A stretch of DNA of 64,000 nt from JAHDWY01 sp964632865 (GCA_964632865.1 CAZWDH010000001.1:1-64000); one strand, 5' to 3'. Shown: positions 16,264 to 25,764, counted from the stretch's first letter. Notes: generated from the letters alone by a model not told the origin. Program-made: numbers and translations.

Positions 16264-16891
16264 AGCCGCAAATCTCCTCCAGCAAAGTGCTCATCTCGCC
16301 CGCCGCGTCTCTCGCTCGTCGTCCCATTCGCCATACCACGCTTCGCTGTCCCGGCGAATCCGCAATCGCCTCGCGCAGGCGCAGCACGGACCGACACAAG
16401 GGAACGCCCAGGGCGGTCGCCGCGTGTCGCGACTCGCGCGTGAGCACAAAGCGTTCGCTGCGAAGTCGGTTCAGCAACAATCGTCCGGCGGGTAACCGCC
16501 CGGATCGAACCAATTGAGCGCTTCGCAGGATGCGAAAACTCTGTGCCGCGGCCTCCAGTTCGGGCAGCGTCGCGCCGCAAGGCACGATCGCCATGTCAGC
16601 CACGAGCAACAGCGCCCGTGTAGCCTCGGCCAGGTTCGCGGGGCCGTCCCCGATGATGACCTCGTGCGTGTCGCGGAGTCGAGCGTATTGTTCAACAATC
16701 GCGTCGGCGTTGGCTTCGGTCACGACCGTGATCGCCGGTTCCGCGCTCTGCACCCATCGCGTGGAAGCGGCTTGGCCGTCGGCGTCGATAAGCGCTACCC
16801 GCGATCCGCGTTCGTGAAACCACACCGCCAAGTGAACGGCCAACGTGGTCTTGCCGACTCCTCCCTTCTGGTTGACGACGGTGATGAACAT
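16235..16891 (-). CDS. parA: ParA-family ATPase, plasmid partition
   Basis: About 218 aa from ATG 16891. The deviant Walker A, KGGVGKTT, begins near residue 8 (MFITVVNQKGGVGKTT); ALIDADGQAASTRW is the A' motif; the Walker B Asp is in IIGDGPAN, where most relatives have DTPP. No N-terminal DNA-binding domain, so it is the short type Ib or McdA-like class, which pairs with a small partner like the gene that overlaps it. It drives segregation or positioning of the element. The divergent neighbour is the Rep-like gene, with palindromes in between. Confidence 0.85.
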   Translation of the reverse strand: MFITVVNQKGGVGKTTLAVHLAVWFHERGSRVALIDADGQAASTRWVQSAEPAITVVTEANADAIVEQYARLRDTHEVIIGDGPANLAEATRALLLVADMAIVPCGATLPELEAAAQSFRILRSAQLVRSGRLPAGRLLLNRLRSERFVLTRESRHAATALGVPLCRSVLRLREAIADSPGQRSVVWRMGRRARDAAGEMSTLLEEICGYEHDTTLAQ

Positions 16892-16986
16892 GGTTCGAGC
16901 ATGTCGCAAGGCGGACCATCGCGCAAGGGGGCATTCGTGCGTGTCCGTTGGGTCTCAGGCGTTGCCGCACCGATGCTTGCCTGCGT

Positions 16987-17000
16987 GCTTGCATGCAAGC
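16987..17000. promoter_or_regulatory. 14-bp perfect palindrome upstream of parA
   Basis: GCTTGCATGCAAGC, 96 nt before the parA start in the region between divergent parA and the Rep-like gene. Candidate operator or centromere site for the partition system. Confidence 0.4.
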
Positions 17001-17273
17001 TGGCAAAGCGAATTCCATGTGATGCCGGCATGGTGGGAATCGAATTACTCGAATCCTGTTGCGCCATTCGGTGAATCGGATATGTTGGCCGAGAAAGGGT
17101 TCGCCGCGTTCCGCTCCGACAGCGATTGGCATTCCTGAGGAGCGGAACGGGGAAATTGGGAAGCGAAACACGAAGCGGACGATGCAGCGCTACAGACCCA
17201 AGCCTCGGGAGGCAACAGGCCCATTGTGCGTCGGACGTCACGACTTCGGCGTCGTTGGGGAACATCCTAGCAC

Positions 17274-17305
17274 GTTGACGTGCGCTGTCAACTATCAAGT
17301 GACAG
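17274..17305. promoter_or_regulatory. overlapping inverted repeats upstream of the Rep-like gene
   Basis: GTTGAC (17274-17279) with GTCAAC (17287-17292), and CTGTCA (17285-17290) with TGACAG (17300-17305), sharing their middle arm. They lie 88 nt before the Rep-like start and could be its operator or part of a replication origin. The first arm also holds a TTGAC that could be a -35 box. Confidence 0.4.
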
Positions 17306-17392
17306 ACAATGGCACCTACGCGCTTATGGATCGCGTTCGACTCCCGATGAACCGAGTGGCTGTTTGTGGCTCGTGCAATCTTCGGGAGGCTT

Positions 17393-19003
17393 ATGAATGC
17401 AAATCCAAGTGTTCCGGCATCGGCGCCGCGCGTCGTTACCAAACCCACGGGCGGGTTTCGCCCGATCACGGTGTTGCAAGTCTGCATGGCCTGGTGGGCC
17501 TATCGCACCGGCCTTCTGCCGCGGTATCTGGACTTCCGAGTCTACCTCGCGCTTCACGAAGTGGCCGAACGCAGGCTCGCCGCCTCGCGCATTCGCAAAC
17601 GCAAGGGGCGAGGCGGCTTGATTCTCGTCCCAACACGCGGGGAACTGTTGAAGGAGCTGCGTGGCATGGTCGGGGGGACAAGCGATCGGCTGGTGCGCGG
17701 TGCGTTATCTCGATTGGAGTCCGTCGGGCTGGTGACGCTGACAAGTTCGCCTCCCATCTTCGCGACCGGCCCCGAGTCGCTGGCGAACGCGCCTGTTGAA
17801 CTGGTCCAATTCCTAAACGGGCTCTCCCGAAAACCGGGCATGCGCGAACGTCGCCTGCCGGTCCCACGCCCGATGCTTCGCCTATTGGCCGTTTCGGCGA
17901 CACCGTCGCTAGCGGCCACGGTTCTCGGATACCTGATGCTAAGCGTTTGGTGGCGGGGGAGCGAGTTGCACGTTCGCGGTGGCTGCACAACTGCATTCAT
18001 TTCCGAGCGATTCGGCGTGGATGCGCGAAGCGTCAAGCGGGCGAGATCAGAACTCCGGCGAATCGGCTGGCTGGTTCCAGCGGATCCCAGTCGTTCGGCT
18101 GTGGCGGGCGCGATTCCAAATCTGCTGTGGACGAATGTACCAGAAAAGTGCCGCTCGCGGCCCCGCACAGTTTTGTCACCCCCTGTCGTCAATCGAGGCA
18201 TCGGGATGTCACCCCATACCATATCTATTCAACTCCCTTCGGGATCCAAGAACCAGCAACCTGCTGCCCGCCGTCAGCTGGCTGGGATTCCGAGGGGAAA
18301 GGAAGGAGGATCCCGACCGAGATTGTCGAATGTTCGACCCGCGGACCTGTCAAGCGTTGAGCGGATGGACGTGCTGTTCGAGGACGCCGTGTCGTCCGGC
18401 GTTGTGCAACGAACTTCCGCCGATCGCCTGCGGTTCTTCGCGGCTGCGGCTCGCGCCTCGCGGCTCGGGTCGCGTAATCCGTGCGGGTTCTTCGCGGCCG
18501 TTGTCCGTCGCGGACTCTGGCACGTAATCAGCCAGGCCGACGAAGATCGAGCGATCGAGCGGCTCAGAGCGCACCGAGCGACACCTCTCAGTCCACACGT
18601 CGCACCCAGCCAACGGTCCGCCTCCACCCCGAACCCGATGCCGCATGGCCACCACCCCCCGACCAGCGCTGCGGAAGTCGAAGCGCTCGTCGTGTCGCTG
18701 GCCGTCCACTGTTCGATGGAAAAAGGCCCTCAAGTCGGTCGGAAATGGCAACATGACCAGTCTCCCGCTTGTGCGCCTGCGGCCCGGGTCCCGATCGGCC
18801 CTCGCTCGAAAAGACCGAGCGCAGCGAGCGGGCGAGGGGCGAGCGGGTGGGACGCAGCGCGCGCCTGCGGACGGTCTCCCGGAGGTTGGAGCTTAGACGA
18901 CGGCGTTAGGCTTATAAGCGATGATCTCGTTGAAGGAGACCTCCGCTTGGGGCGGCGGCGTGAAACGTTCGCCTTGAGCGAGCTGGTGCGCCTAGTAGTG
19001 TGA
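17393..19003 (+). CDS. Rep-like protein with winged-helix N-terminus
   Basis: 536 aa from ATG 17393, preceded by GGGAGG at 4-9 nt; a start 27 nt earlier has no ribosome binding site. Residues 30-130 look like a winged helix (YLDFRVYLALHEVAERRL, then LVRGALSRLESVGLVTLT), and residues 185-230 like a second (FISERFGVDARSVKRARSEL). Two wings in tandem, divergent from parA, suit a plasmid replication initiator. After about residue 420 the sequence turns into low-complexity Arg, Pro and Ser, so the true end may be earlier or the 3' part may be frameshifted. No catalytic Rep motif is visible. Confidence 0.45.
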   Translation: MNANPSVPASAPRVVTKPTGGFRPITVLQVCMAWWAYRTGLLPRYLDFRVYLALHEVAERRLAASRIRKRKGRGGLILVPTRGELLKELRGMVGGTSDRLVRGALSRLESVGLVTLTSSPPIFATGPESLANAPVELVQFLNGLSRKPGMRERRLPVPRPMLRLLAVSATPSLAATVLGYLMLSVWWRGSELHVRGGCTTAFISERFGVDARSVKRARSELRRIGWLVPADPSRSAVAGAIPNLLWTNVPEKCRSRPRTVLSPPVVNRGIGMSPHTISIQLPSGSKNQQPAARRQLAGIPRGKEGGSRPRLSNVRPADLSSVERMDVLFEDAVSSGVVQRTSADRLRFFAAAARASRLGSRNPCGFFAAVVRRGLWHVISQADEDRAIERLRAHRATPLSPHVAPSQRSASTPNPMPHGHHPPTSAAEVEALVVSLAVHCSMEKGPQVGRKWQHDQSPACAPAARVPIGPRSKRPSAASGRGASGWDAARACGRSPGGWSLDDGVRLISDDLVEGDLRLGRRRETFALSELVRLVV

Positions 19004-19079
19004 TTGGAAACGGGCGGTGACGGTGGATGGCATTGATCAGACCGGTACGGTTGAGGGCCGGGAGACAGGAGGCCAGCGA

Positions 19080-19346
19080 ATGGACGGTTTACGTTGGATG
19101 AGCGTGGAACAGATTCACAAGCAGCAGCGCATGCGCCGGGAGCGGGTGATTGAGGCGATGCTTAGCGGTGAGCTTCCCTACGAACAACGGGGCCGGATTC
19201 GCTACGCGCGTACATGTGATGTGGAGGCCTGGGGAAGATCGCCTGTCGGTGTCGTGGCGTGGCTGCAATCCGAAAGTTCCAAAGAGGCAGTTGGTAAGCT
19301 CTCGTCAAGCCAGCACGCCGGTAAACGAAAAGGTTTTCGCAGCTGA
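19080..19346 (+). CDS. excisionase-like helix-turn-helix protein
   Basis: 88 aa from ATG 19080, with AGGAGG 7 nt upstream; the frame is also open from a GTG at 19017. RWMSVEQIHKQQRMRRERVI is followed by EAMLSGELPYEQRGRIRY and DVEAW, the layout of MerR-like excisionase DNA-binding domains (helix-turn-helix, wing, closing D-x-E-A-W). It would direct excision by the recombinase or regulate the element. It starts 77 nt after the Rep-like gene, on the same strand. Confidence 0.6.
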   Translation: MDGLRWMSVEQIHKQQRMRRERVIEAMLSGELPYEQRGRIRYARTCDVEAWGRSPVGVVAWLQSESSKEAVGKLSSSQHAGKRKGFRS

Positions 19347-19725
19347 AACACCGCGCGGCATTCCTCCGCTCTGAGAGTGACGGAGGAGCCGGGCGGGCTA
19401 AATGAGATGCCGTCTAAAAAGCATTGGCCAAGGTATGCTTGACCGGAGAACGAACATCGATGGAGGCGGGGGGAATCGAAATCGTTGGGCAAATCATGGA
19501 AAAACCGCTTTTTTCAACCATTAGGAAATGCGAGTTTGCCGAGGAATACGCGAAAAGTCGACCTGACCACTCGCGACCAATTTGACTCTTCAGCCCCATC
19601 AAAAATCGCTTTTTGCGTGTACCTATCGTGTACTCACGTCACGCCAAATACCCCGGGCACTTTCGCCCCATGCGGATTTACAGTGCACCGCCCAATGCCG
19701 GAAACGGATCGGCATTTCTTCATCG
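19347..19725. other. gene-free stretch at the right edge of the accessory region
   Basis: No gene. It includes the stem CTCCG/CGGAG near 19360-19385 and a direct repeat CGTGTAC at about 19615 and 19626. A right attachment site of the element may lie here, but I found no matching copy on the left side. Confidence 0.3.
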
Positions 19726-22578
19726 TCATCGTGTCGCAGCTTGCTCGCCCATCGTGCGTCGAATCCACTTGTCTAGCTCGCGCAGCCACAGCACCGAGCT
19801 GGCGACTGCCGTGCATAGCAGCCAATCGCCCGGATGCAAGCTCACGGTCGAGAAGGCGCTCTGCAAGAAGGGCGCGTAAATCACGGCTACATGCAGCGCA
19901 AGCGAAAGGCCGATCGCGGCCCACACCCAGTTATTCCGAAAGAGCCCCTGGAACGCACTGTGCTCATCCGAGCGAGCGTTTAAGACGTTGAAGAGCTGGA
20001 ACATCATTAGCGTGGTGAACGCCATGGTCTGCGCGAAACGCATGTCGCCCGAACCCGTGATGAAGCCTCCGGGCAGACAGGCGTCAAGCACCACCAGCGT
20101 GCCGGCCGCCATGATCGCCCCGACGAAGAAGATGCCAAACCACATGCGGCGCGTGAGAACGCCTTCGTCTCGCGAGCGCGGCACGCGGCTCATCACGTCT
20201 GCGTCTGCCGGGTCGACGCCCAAGGCCATCGCAGGCGCGCCGTCCGTCACGAGGTTGATCCAGAGGATCTGTGTCGCCAGTAGCGGCAGGAGCATGGGAT
20301 TTTCCCCCGCAAGGGCGTCTTCCTCGCCACTTAAGCCGATCACCCTCGCCAACAGCACGCCCAGGAACATGGTCATGACCTCGCCGATGTTCGACGACAG
20401 CAGGTAGCGCAGGAACTTGCGGATGTTGGCGAAGATGGCCCGGCCTTCTTCGACAGCGGCCACGATAGTCGCAAAGTTATCGTCGGTCAGTACCACGTCC
20501 GCCGCCTGCTTGGACACGTCAGTCCCCATGATACCCATCGCTATGCCGATGTCGGCGGCCTTGAGCGATGGCGCATCGTTGACGCCGTCGCCGGTCATGG
20601 CCACCGTCGCACCTCCGCGCTGCAGTGCTTTGACGAGGCGTAGCTTATGTCGCGGATCGACGCGTGCGTACACAGAGGTGTTCTCGACCGTTTGAGCAAG
20701 CGCTTCGTTCGACATATTCTCCAACTCGGCGCCGGTGACGGTCCGTCCGTCCGTGGCGATTCCCAGTTCGGCGGCGATGACGGCGGCGGTTCTTGGATGA
20801 TCGCCGGTAATCATGATCGGACGAATGCCGGCGTTTTTAGCCCGCGCCACCGCCTGCTTCGCTTCCTCGCGCGGCGGATCCATCATGCCGATCAGGCCCA
20901 AAAAAACGAGTCCTTGCTCCAGGTGTTCACCCACCTCGACGTGTTGCAGCGCACCCGCCGGCACAGACCGCGACGCGACGCCCAGTGTGCGCAACGCCTC
21001 GCCGGCGAGTTGTTCATTCACCTGCAGGATCTCAGCGCGGCGCTCCTCGCTTAAAGTTCGCGCCCCATCACCCACCCGCTCCTGCGAACATCGCGCTACC
21101 AGCACGTCCGGCGCCCCCTTTGTGAAAACCCGAAGGTGCTCGCGCTGATCGGAGTCCGTATGAACCGTCGACATCAGCTTGCGGTCGGATGAGAACGGAA
21201 CTTCGCCCACCCGCATAAAGCGTCGGTCGAGGGTTTCTTCCTCCAGCCCCGCCTTGCGGGCAGCGACCACCAGCGCCCCCTCGGTCGGGTCGCCTTGCAC
21301 CGTCCAGCCGCCATCTTGTTCATGCAGCACGGCATTGTTGGCCCGGTCCGCCACGGTTAGTGCCCTCCTTAACTCTGCGCGGAGCGTTCCTTCGATCGGC
21401 CCGCCGCCCTCCACATGCACCTCCCCTTCAGGCGCATAGCCCGTGCCGCTGAAATCCACGCGCCCGCTTGCCGTGACCACGGTGCGCACCGTCATTTCGT
21501 TTTTCGTCAGCGTGCCGGTTTTGTCGGCAGCGATGACATTCGCTGAGCCCAGCGTTTCGACCGCTGCGAGGTGTCGCACGATGGCGTTGCGCCTCGCCAT
21601 GCGCTGCACGCCAAGTGCGAGCACCGCCGTCACTACTGTCGGCAGGCCTTCAGGCACCGCCGCCACCGCCAGCGCTACCCCCACGAGAAGTACGTCGAAC
21701 AGAGCCGTGAAGCCGCGCACCTTTTCGACGAGCACAATCGTGGCGATCATCGCCACGGCGATGATGACGACGATCAGCCCCAGCCGTTTGCCGAGCCGGT
21801 CGAGTTCGCGTTGCAGCGGTGTGGTTTCGACGCCGGATTCTTCCAGCATTCCGGCGATGCGTCCCATCTCGGTTTGCATCCCGGTCGCCGTGACGACGGC
21901 TTTGCCGCGGCCGTACGTAACTGCGGTTCCGCTGAAGACCATGTTCTCCCGGTCGCCGAGCGATGCTCCTCCCGTCACCGGATCGGTGTCCTTCGACACC
22001 GGCAGGCTCTCGCCGGTCAGGGCCGCTTCCGCGGTTTGCAAAGCCGTGGAAAGAACCAGGCGCGCATCGGCGGGGATAGCGTCGCCTTCCTCGATGAGAA
22101 TCAGGTCGCCGGGCACGACATCCGCCGCGGCAACTTCACATCGCTCGCCGTCGCGCACGACGTTCGCGCTGGCCGCCGACATCCTGCGGAGCGCTGCAAC
22201 CGCCGATTCGGCCCGCGACTCCTGGACATAACCCATGACCGCGTTGAGCAGCACGATGGCGAAGATGACCATCGCATCATATGGCAACGCCGCTTCCCGC
22301 TTGACCACCCAGAGTCCCGCCGAGATAGCGGTGGCGACCAACAGCAAAACGACGAGTATGTTCCGGAATTGCGCGAGGAACCGCCGCCACGCCGACACGG
22401 ACTCCTTGGCCGTTAGCTCGTTGCGGCCGTGACGGGCAAGCCTTTGGGCGGCTTCGGCGCCGCTCAGCCCTGAGCGGGCGTCCGTGCCGAGGGCTCGGAT
22501 GACGTCTTGTGCCGACGCTGTGTGCGGTGTGAGATCTCGACTTTCCGAACTGATGGCTTTTTTCTGGTTGGTTTCCAT
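19726..22578 (-). CDS. P2-type Ca2+-transporting P-type ATPase
   Basis: 950 aa, full length for SERCA/PMR1-like pumps. Motifs in order: TGES (residues 188-191, actuator domain), PEGLP in membrane helix M4, DKTGTLT with the phosphorylated Asp, TGD and GDGVNDAP of the P domain, and LVTDGAPAMALGVDPAD in M6, whose acidic and polar residues bind Ca2+ in this class. It pumps cations (most likely Ca2+, possibly Mn2+) out of the cytoplasm. Last gene of an operon with the alcohol dehydrogenase and VIT1 genes (36 nt after VIT1). No clear ribosome binding site at the start, so coupling to VIT1 translation is likely. Similar ATPases belong to DosR-type hypoxia regulons. Confidence 0.9.
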   Translation of the reverse strand: METNQKKAISSESRDLTPHTASAQDVIRALGTDARSGLSGAEAAQRLARHGRNELTAKESVSAWRRFLAQFRNILVVLLLVATAISAGLWVVKREAALPYDAMVIFAIVLLNAVMGYVQESRAESAVAALRRMSAASANVVRDGERCEVAAADVVPGDLILIEEGDAIPADARLVLSTALQTAEAALTGESLPVSKDTDPVTGGASLGDRENMVFSGTAVTYGRGKAVVTATGMQTEMGRIAGMLEESGVETTPLQRELDRLGKRLGLIVVIIAVAMIATIVLVEKVRGFTALFDVLLVGVALAVAAVPEGLPTVVTAVLALGVQRMARRNAIVRHLAAVETLGSANVIAADKTGTLTKNEMTVRTVVTASGRVDFSGTGYAPEGEVHVEGGGPIEGTLRAELRRALTVADRANNAVLHEQDGGWTVQGDPTEGALVVAARKAGLEEETLDRRFMRVGEVPFSSDRKLMSTVHTDSDQREHLRVFTKGAPDVLVARCSQERVGDGARTLSEERRAEILQVNEQLAGEALRTLGVASRSVPAGALQHVEVGEHLEQGLVFLGLIGMMDPPREEAKQAVARAKNAGIRPIMITGDHPRTAAVIAAELGIATDGRTVTGAELENMSNEALAQTVENTSVYARVDPRHKLRLVKALQRGGATVAMTGDGVNDAPSLKAADIGIAMGIMGTDVSKQAADVVLTDDNFATIVAAVEEGRAIFANIRKFLRYLLSSNIGEVMTMFLGVLLARVIGLSGEEDALAGENPMLLPLLATQILWINLVTDGAPAMALGVDPADADVMSRVPRSRDEGVLTRRMWFGIFFVGAIMAAGTLVVLDACLPGGFITGSGDMRFAQTMAFTTLMMFQLFNVLNARSDEHSAFQGLFRNNWVWAAIGLSLALHVAVIYAPFLQSAFSTVSLHPGDWLLCTAVASSVLWLRELDKWIRRTMGEQAATR

Positions 22579-22614
22579 CGCAACGATAGGCTCGCCCGAC
22601 GGACAATCGCCGGT

Positions 22615-23388
22615 TCACGGTCTTCCAACATTCTCAAAACTGCTGAGCAACAAACCCACGCCGTAGGCGAGCGCGGCGGCGCTGCCGCCGACTACCAGGG
22701 TCTCAAGCCCAGCCCGGAGCCAGCGCTCATCGACAAACCGACTCTTGAGCGCACCAGTGGTAAAGAACGCCGCCCCGGTCATCGTCGCGCTCCACGCAAA
22801 CGGATTCGCAATGCTCTCCAGCCCCAACGCTTTTAAGCAGAAGGGCACAAGCGGTAGGACGCCTATTCCGACAAACGCGGCGAGAGTCGAAAACCCAGCC
22901 CGCCACGGCGATGGGCCTTCCAGCGAAAGACCGTGCTCATCCTGAAGCATGGTATCCACCCAGCGAGTGGTCTCCGCGGTGATGATTGCAACGGCTCGCT
23001 CAAGGTCCTCCCCGGTGAAGCCTTTGTTGATAAGAATCTGCCGGATCTCTTCGCGCTCGCCTCTCGGATAACACCGAATCTCCTCCTCCTCGATTCGCCG
23101 GGTGCGTTGGCGAAGCTGCTCCTCGGTTCGCGTCGCCAAGAAGTTACCAACAGCCATGCTGAACCCGTCGGCGATCAGGTTTGCGAACCCTAGGATAATC
23201 ACCACGCTCATGGACAGTTGAGCCCCCGCGACGCCGGAGACCACAGCAAAAGTCGTCACGGTTCCGTCAATGGCGCCGTAGATGAAATCACGCAGATACC
23301 GGCGACGCGGCCTGGTGCCGAATCGTCGCTGAATTGCCGCAGGAGTGTGTTCGGCTTCGTGCCCTATTCCATGGGAGGGCGAGATCAT
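22615..23388 (-). CDS. VIT1/CCC1-family Fe2+/Mn2+ transporter
   Basis: 257 aa; ATG 23388 is preferred to the GTG one codon before it. The first transmembrane region carries RDFIYGAIDGTVTTFAVVSG, the family signature with the Asp that lines the pore; ADGFSMAVGNFLATRTEEQ follows, then a charged cytosolic metal-binding helix region (LRQRTRRIEEEEIRCYP) and three C-terminal helices. The family moves Fe2+ or Mn2+ out of the cytosol in exchange for protons. Middle gene of the operon: 17 nt after the dehydrogenase and 36 nt before the P-ATPase. Confidence 0.85.
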   Translation of the reverse strand: MISPSHGIGHEAEHTPAAIQRRFGTRPRRRYLRDFIYGAIDGTVTTFAVVSGVAGAQLSMSVVIILGFANLIADGFSMAVGNFLATRTEEQLRQRTRRIEEEEIRCYPRGEREEIRQILINKGFTGEDLERAVAIITAETTRWVDTMLQDEHGLSLEGPSPWRAGFSTLAAFVGIGVLPLVPFCLKALGLESIANPFAWSATMTGAAFFTTGALKSRFVDERWLRAGLETLVVGGSAAALAYGVGLLLSSFENVGRP

Positions 23389-23405
23389 CACGGGGGTCCA
23401 GTCGC

Positions 23406-24476
23406 TTATGACGATTCGAACGTGATCAACGGCTTAATCATTCCGCCTTCCTTGTTCTGCATCATGCGAAAGGCGGTCTCAATCTGCGAGAATTTGAACC
23501 GATGCGTTGTGAGCGGGAGCGGGTTCACGCGACCGGACTCGATCAGCCGCATGAGCCGATACATGCGTTCCGCGCCGCCAGGGCACAGACCGGTGCGGAT
23601 GGTTTTGTCGCTCATGCCGACTCCCCAGGCCAGACGTGGAATGGGCACGGTGTCCCCGTCGCCATGATAGCCGGCGTTGGATATCGTCCCGCCAGGCCGG
23701 GTGACCTTCACGCACGACTCGAAAGTGACACGCCCACCGTAGGCTTCAATGGCCGAATCCACCCCCTGCCCATCGGTTAGTTTCAAGATCGCTTCGACCG
23801 GATCCTGGTCATTGAAGTCGATCACCCTGTCGCATCCGAAGTGTTTGCCGGCCGCAAGCCGGTTCGGCATCCCGTCCACGCCTATAACTAGACCCGCGCC
23901 GCAAAGCCGCGCACCCTGGGCGGCCATAAGCCCGATCGGGCCGAGCGCAAAGACGGCCACGCTGCCACCCATCGGAATGTTCGCGTGCTCCGCGGCCATG
24001 AAGCCGGTGGAGAGCATGTCGGCGCAATAAACCGCCTGCTCATCGGTGAGGCCGTCCGGAATCTTTGCCAGATTCGCGACGGCGTTATTCACGTGGAAGT
24101 ATTCGGCCATATTCCCATCTTTCGTGTTTGCAAACTTCCACCCACCGAGCATCTGCGTACATTGCGACGTCCAACCGCGCTGGCAGTTCTCACAATGAAA
24201 GCATGGCGTAATGGCGCCGACCAGCACGCGGTCGCCTTGCTTGAAGCCGCTTACCGCGCTGCCGAGTTGTGATACGACGCCTACCGCTTCGTGGCCCAGC
24301 GTCAAGTTCTTGCGGGGGCCAATAGCACCAGCGACCGTGTGGATGTCGGACGTGCAGATCAGGGCCGCGGTGGTCCGGACGACCGCGTCGTTCGGTCCGG
24401 GTTCAGGGATCGGCTTCCGCGTGACCTGTACGCGCCCAATCTCGTGCATGACGAAAGCGTCCATAGTTTCTGACAT
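23406..24476 (-). CDS. zinc-dependent medium-chain alcohol dehydrogenase
   Basis: 356 aa from ATG 24476, with GGAG 7 nt upstream; a TTG two codons earlier is unlikely. Catalytic zinc ligands: Cys41 in ICTSD, His61-Glu62 in LGHEAVG. A structural zinc loop is present (CFHCENCQRGWTSQC). The nucleotide fold reads ALGPIGLMAAQGARLCGA, followed by VIGVDGMPNR; the Asp suggests NAD over NADP. It is close to the secondary-alcohol dehydrogenase type. Probable role: reoxidation of NADH by reducing aldehydes or ketones when respiration is blocked. First gene of the operon with VIT1 and the Ca-ATPase. Confidence 0.85.
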   Translation of the reverse strand: MSETMDAFVMHEIGRVQVTRKPIPEPGPNDAVVRTTAALICTSDIHTVAGAIGPRKNLTLGHEAVGVVSQLGSAVSGFKQGDRVLVGAITPCFHCENCQRGWTSQCTQMLGGWKFANTKDGNMAEYFHVNNAVANLAKIPDGLTDEQAVYCADMLSTGFMAAEHANIPMGGSVAVFALGPIGLMAAQGARLCGAGLVIGVDGMPNRLAAGKHFGCDRVIDFNDQDPVEAILKLTDGQGVDSAIEAYGGRVTFESCVKVTRPGGTISNAGYHGDGDTVPIPRLAWGVGMSDKTIRTGLCPGGAERMYRLMRLIESGRVNPLPLTTHRFKFSQIETAFRMMQNKEGGMIKPLITFESS

Positions 24477-24855
24477 CCGCAATCTCCGTTAACAGGTGCA
24501 ATACCGGTTCCGATCTAGTCCAGCCACTCAGAATGAACAATCCTGACACACGGAAACGTCCGTGGTCAAAAGCCATCATAACATCCCGCCACTGAAAGTA
24601 TGCGCCACCGCCGACTGCTTATAAGCCAAACGTCGTTGCGTGCCCTCGATCTCAAAAACCGCAGCATAAAGTGAGGTGCAATAGCCACGAGGCCGATCGC
24701 AGCGATGACCATTTCCCGCGAGTCGCATGAGGTGTTTTCAGTTGCGGATCGATGCATCGCGTCCTTCGCAAGAACTGCGTCGCCAACCTTGCCGGAGCTC
24801 ATCGCGATGGATCATAGCCGATACTGGGGGCAGCGCAGTGCCCCGGACAACATAG
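24477..24855. other. gene-free stretch between the dehydrogenase and stress-protein genes
   Basis: No protein-like frame. It must contain the promoter of the alcohol dehydrogenase operon (minus strand) and the 3' end of the stress-protein transcript. A GG-N10-GC string at 24497-24512 looks like a sigma-54 promoter but would put transcription start on the ribosome binding site. Confidence 0.4.
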
Positions 24856-25764
24856 TCAAGCAGCGGGAGAACGGACCACCTCAACAGAGCACGCGGCCCG
24901 CATGGCAACCGTCGTGGACACGCTGCCGAGCAGAATGCGATCAACCCAGCTCAAGCCGCGTGCTCCGACGAACACGCAGTCGGCGGCCACCTCTTCAGCC
25001 TGCTTGAGAAGCTCTTGTTTGGCGTCACCCTTCGTCACATGCTTGGTCACCGTCAGACCGACGCCGCGCAGCTCCTCCGCCGCCCGCTCGGCGATCACTT
25101 CCGCGAACTCATCTGCCGACGGGGCACCTTGCGTCGGTAGCGAGGAGTGCATCATGCTCATTCGGGAGTCCGCTACGCAAACCACGCGGATCCTGGTCCC
25201 GACCGGCCAGTTGCGCGAACCTACGGCGCGAACGGCGGTGGACGCGTCTGGCGAACCGTCGACTCCGATGAGCAATTGCAGGTCCTGGTCGAGGGAACCG
25301 GCGAAACGCGCGATTCTGACTGAACATCGCGCATACGTCACGACTTTGTGCGAGACGCTTCCCAGCACCATCTTGCCTAGAGTTGATTTCCCTGTGGCCC
25401 CGACCACCACCAGGTCCACGCGGGGGGCCCCGCTCCACCCTTCTGCGCAGCGGATGACTCCCCAGCCGGGTGAGTCGGCAATCGCTTCGGCCTGAGCCGC
25501 CCACCCCGGATAAACCTGCTTCAAATGGTCTGCCGCTCGCTGCGCCTGCGTCCTGCAACGCTCCACTTGTGCGAGCATCTCGCGGTGAAGATGATCATAC
25601 CCGGTTCGAGCCGCGACATCCGACAGGGGAGGTTCCGGCGGTAGATAGCCGTCGGCCACGCTTAGCACAACAGCCTCGCAAACGGCCGGCAGCCCTGCCT
25701 GACTGAGTTCGTCGATCGCGGCATCCGCACCAGGTGAGCCGTCGTAGCCGATGAGTAGCCGCAT
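24856..25764 (-). CDS. two-domain universal stress protein
   Basis: 302 aa from ATG 25764 (AGGAG 7 nt upstream); upstream in-frame sequence is not protein-like. Two UspA domains: the first starts MRLLIGYDGSPGADAAI and has a nucleotide loop VVGATGKSTLGKMVLGSVSH; the second starts LLIGVDGSPDASTAVRAVG with FVGARGLSWVDRILLGSVS. The G-x-x-G-x9-G-S patterns imply ATP binding. Tandem Usp proteins are induced in stasis and anoxia. The 181-nt gap to the glutamate dehydrogenase gene upstream contains the hairpin CCGCCC/GGGCGG at 25815-25834, so it probably has its own promoter. Confidence 0.85.
   Translation of the reverse strand: MRLLIGYDGSPGADAAIDELSQAGLPAVCEAVVLSVADGYLPPEPPLSDVAARTGYDHLHREMLAQVERCRTQAQRAADHLKQVYPGWAAQAEAIADSPGWGVIRCAEGWSGAPRVDLVVVGATGKSTLGKMVLGSVSHKVVTYARCSVRIARFAGSLDQDLQLLIGVDGSPDASTAVRAVGSRNWPVGTRIRVVCVADSRMSMMHSSLPTQGAPSADEFAEVIAERAAEELRGVGLTVTKHVTKGDAKQELLKQAEEVAADCVFVGARGLSWVDRILLGSVSTTVAMRAACSVEVVRSPAA

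Larger units (their letters stand above)
8926..19400. mobile_element. probable integrated plasmid-like element
   Basis: Contains a recombinase and a dead recombinase remnant, ParB, DUF932, small DNA-binding partner, ParA, a Rep-like protein and an excisionase-like protein, with no housekeeping gene. The restriction pair at 6.35-8.9 kb may be part of it. Edges are set by gene content only; no flanking direct repeats were found. Confidence 0.5.

Noticed and set aside
24497..24512. Sigma-54 promoter for the alcohol dehydrogenase operon
   Set aside because: GG-N10-GC is present, but transcription would begin about 10 nt before the start codon and cut into the ribosome binding site.
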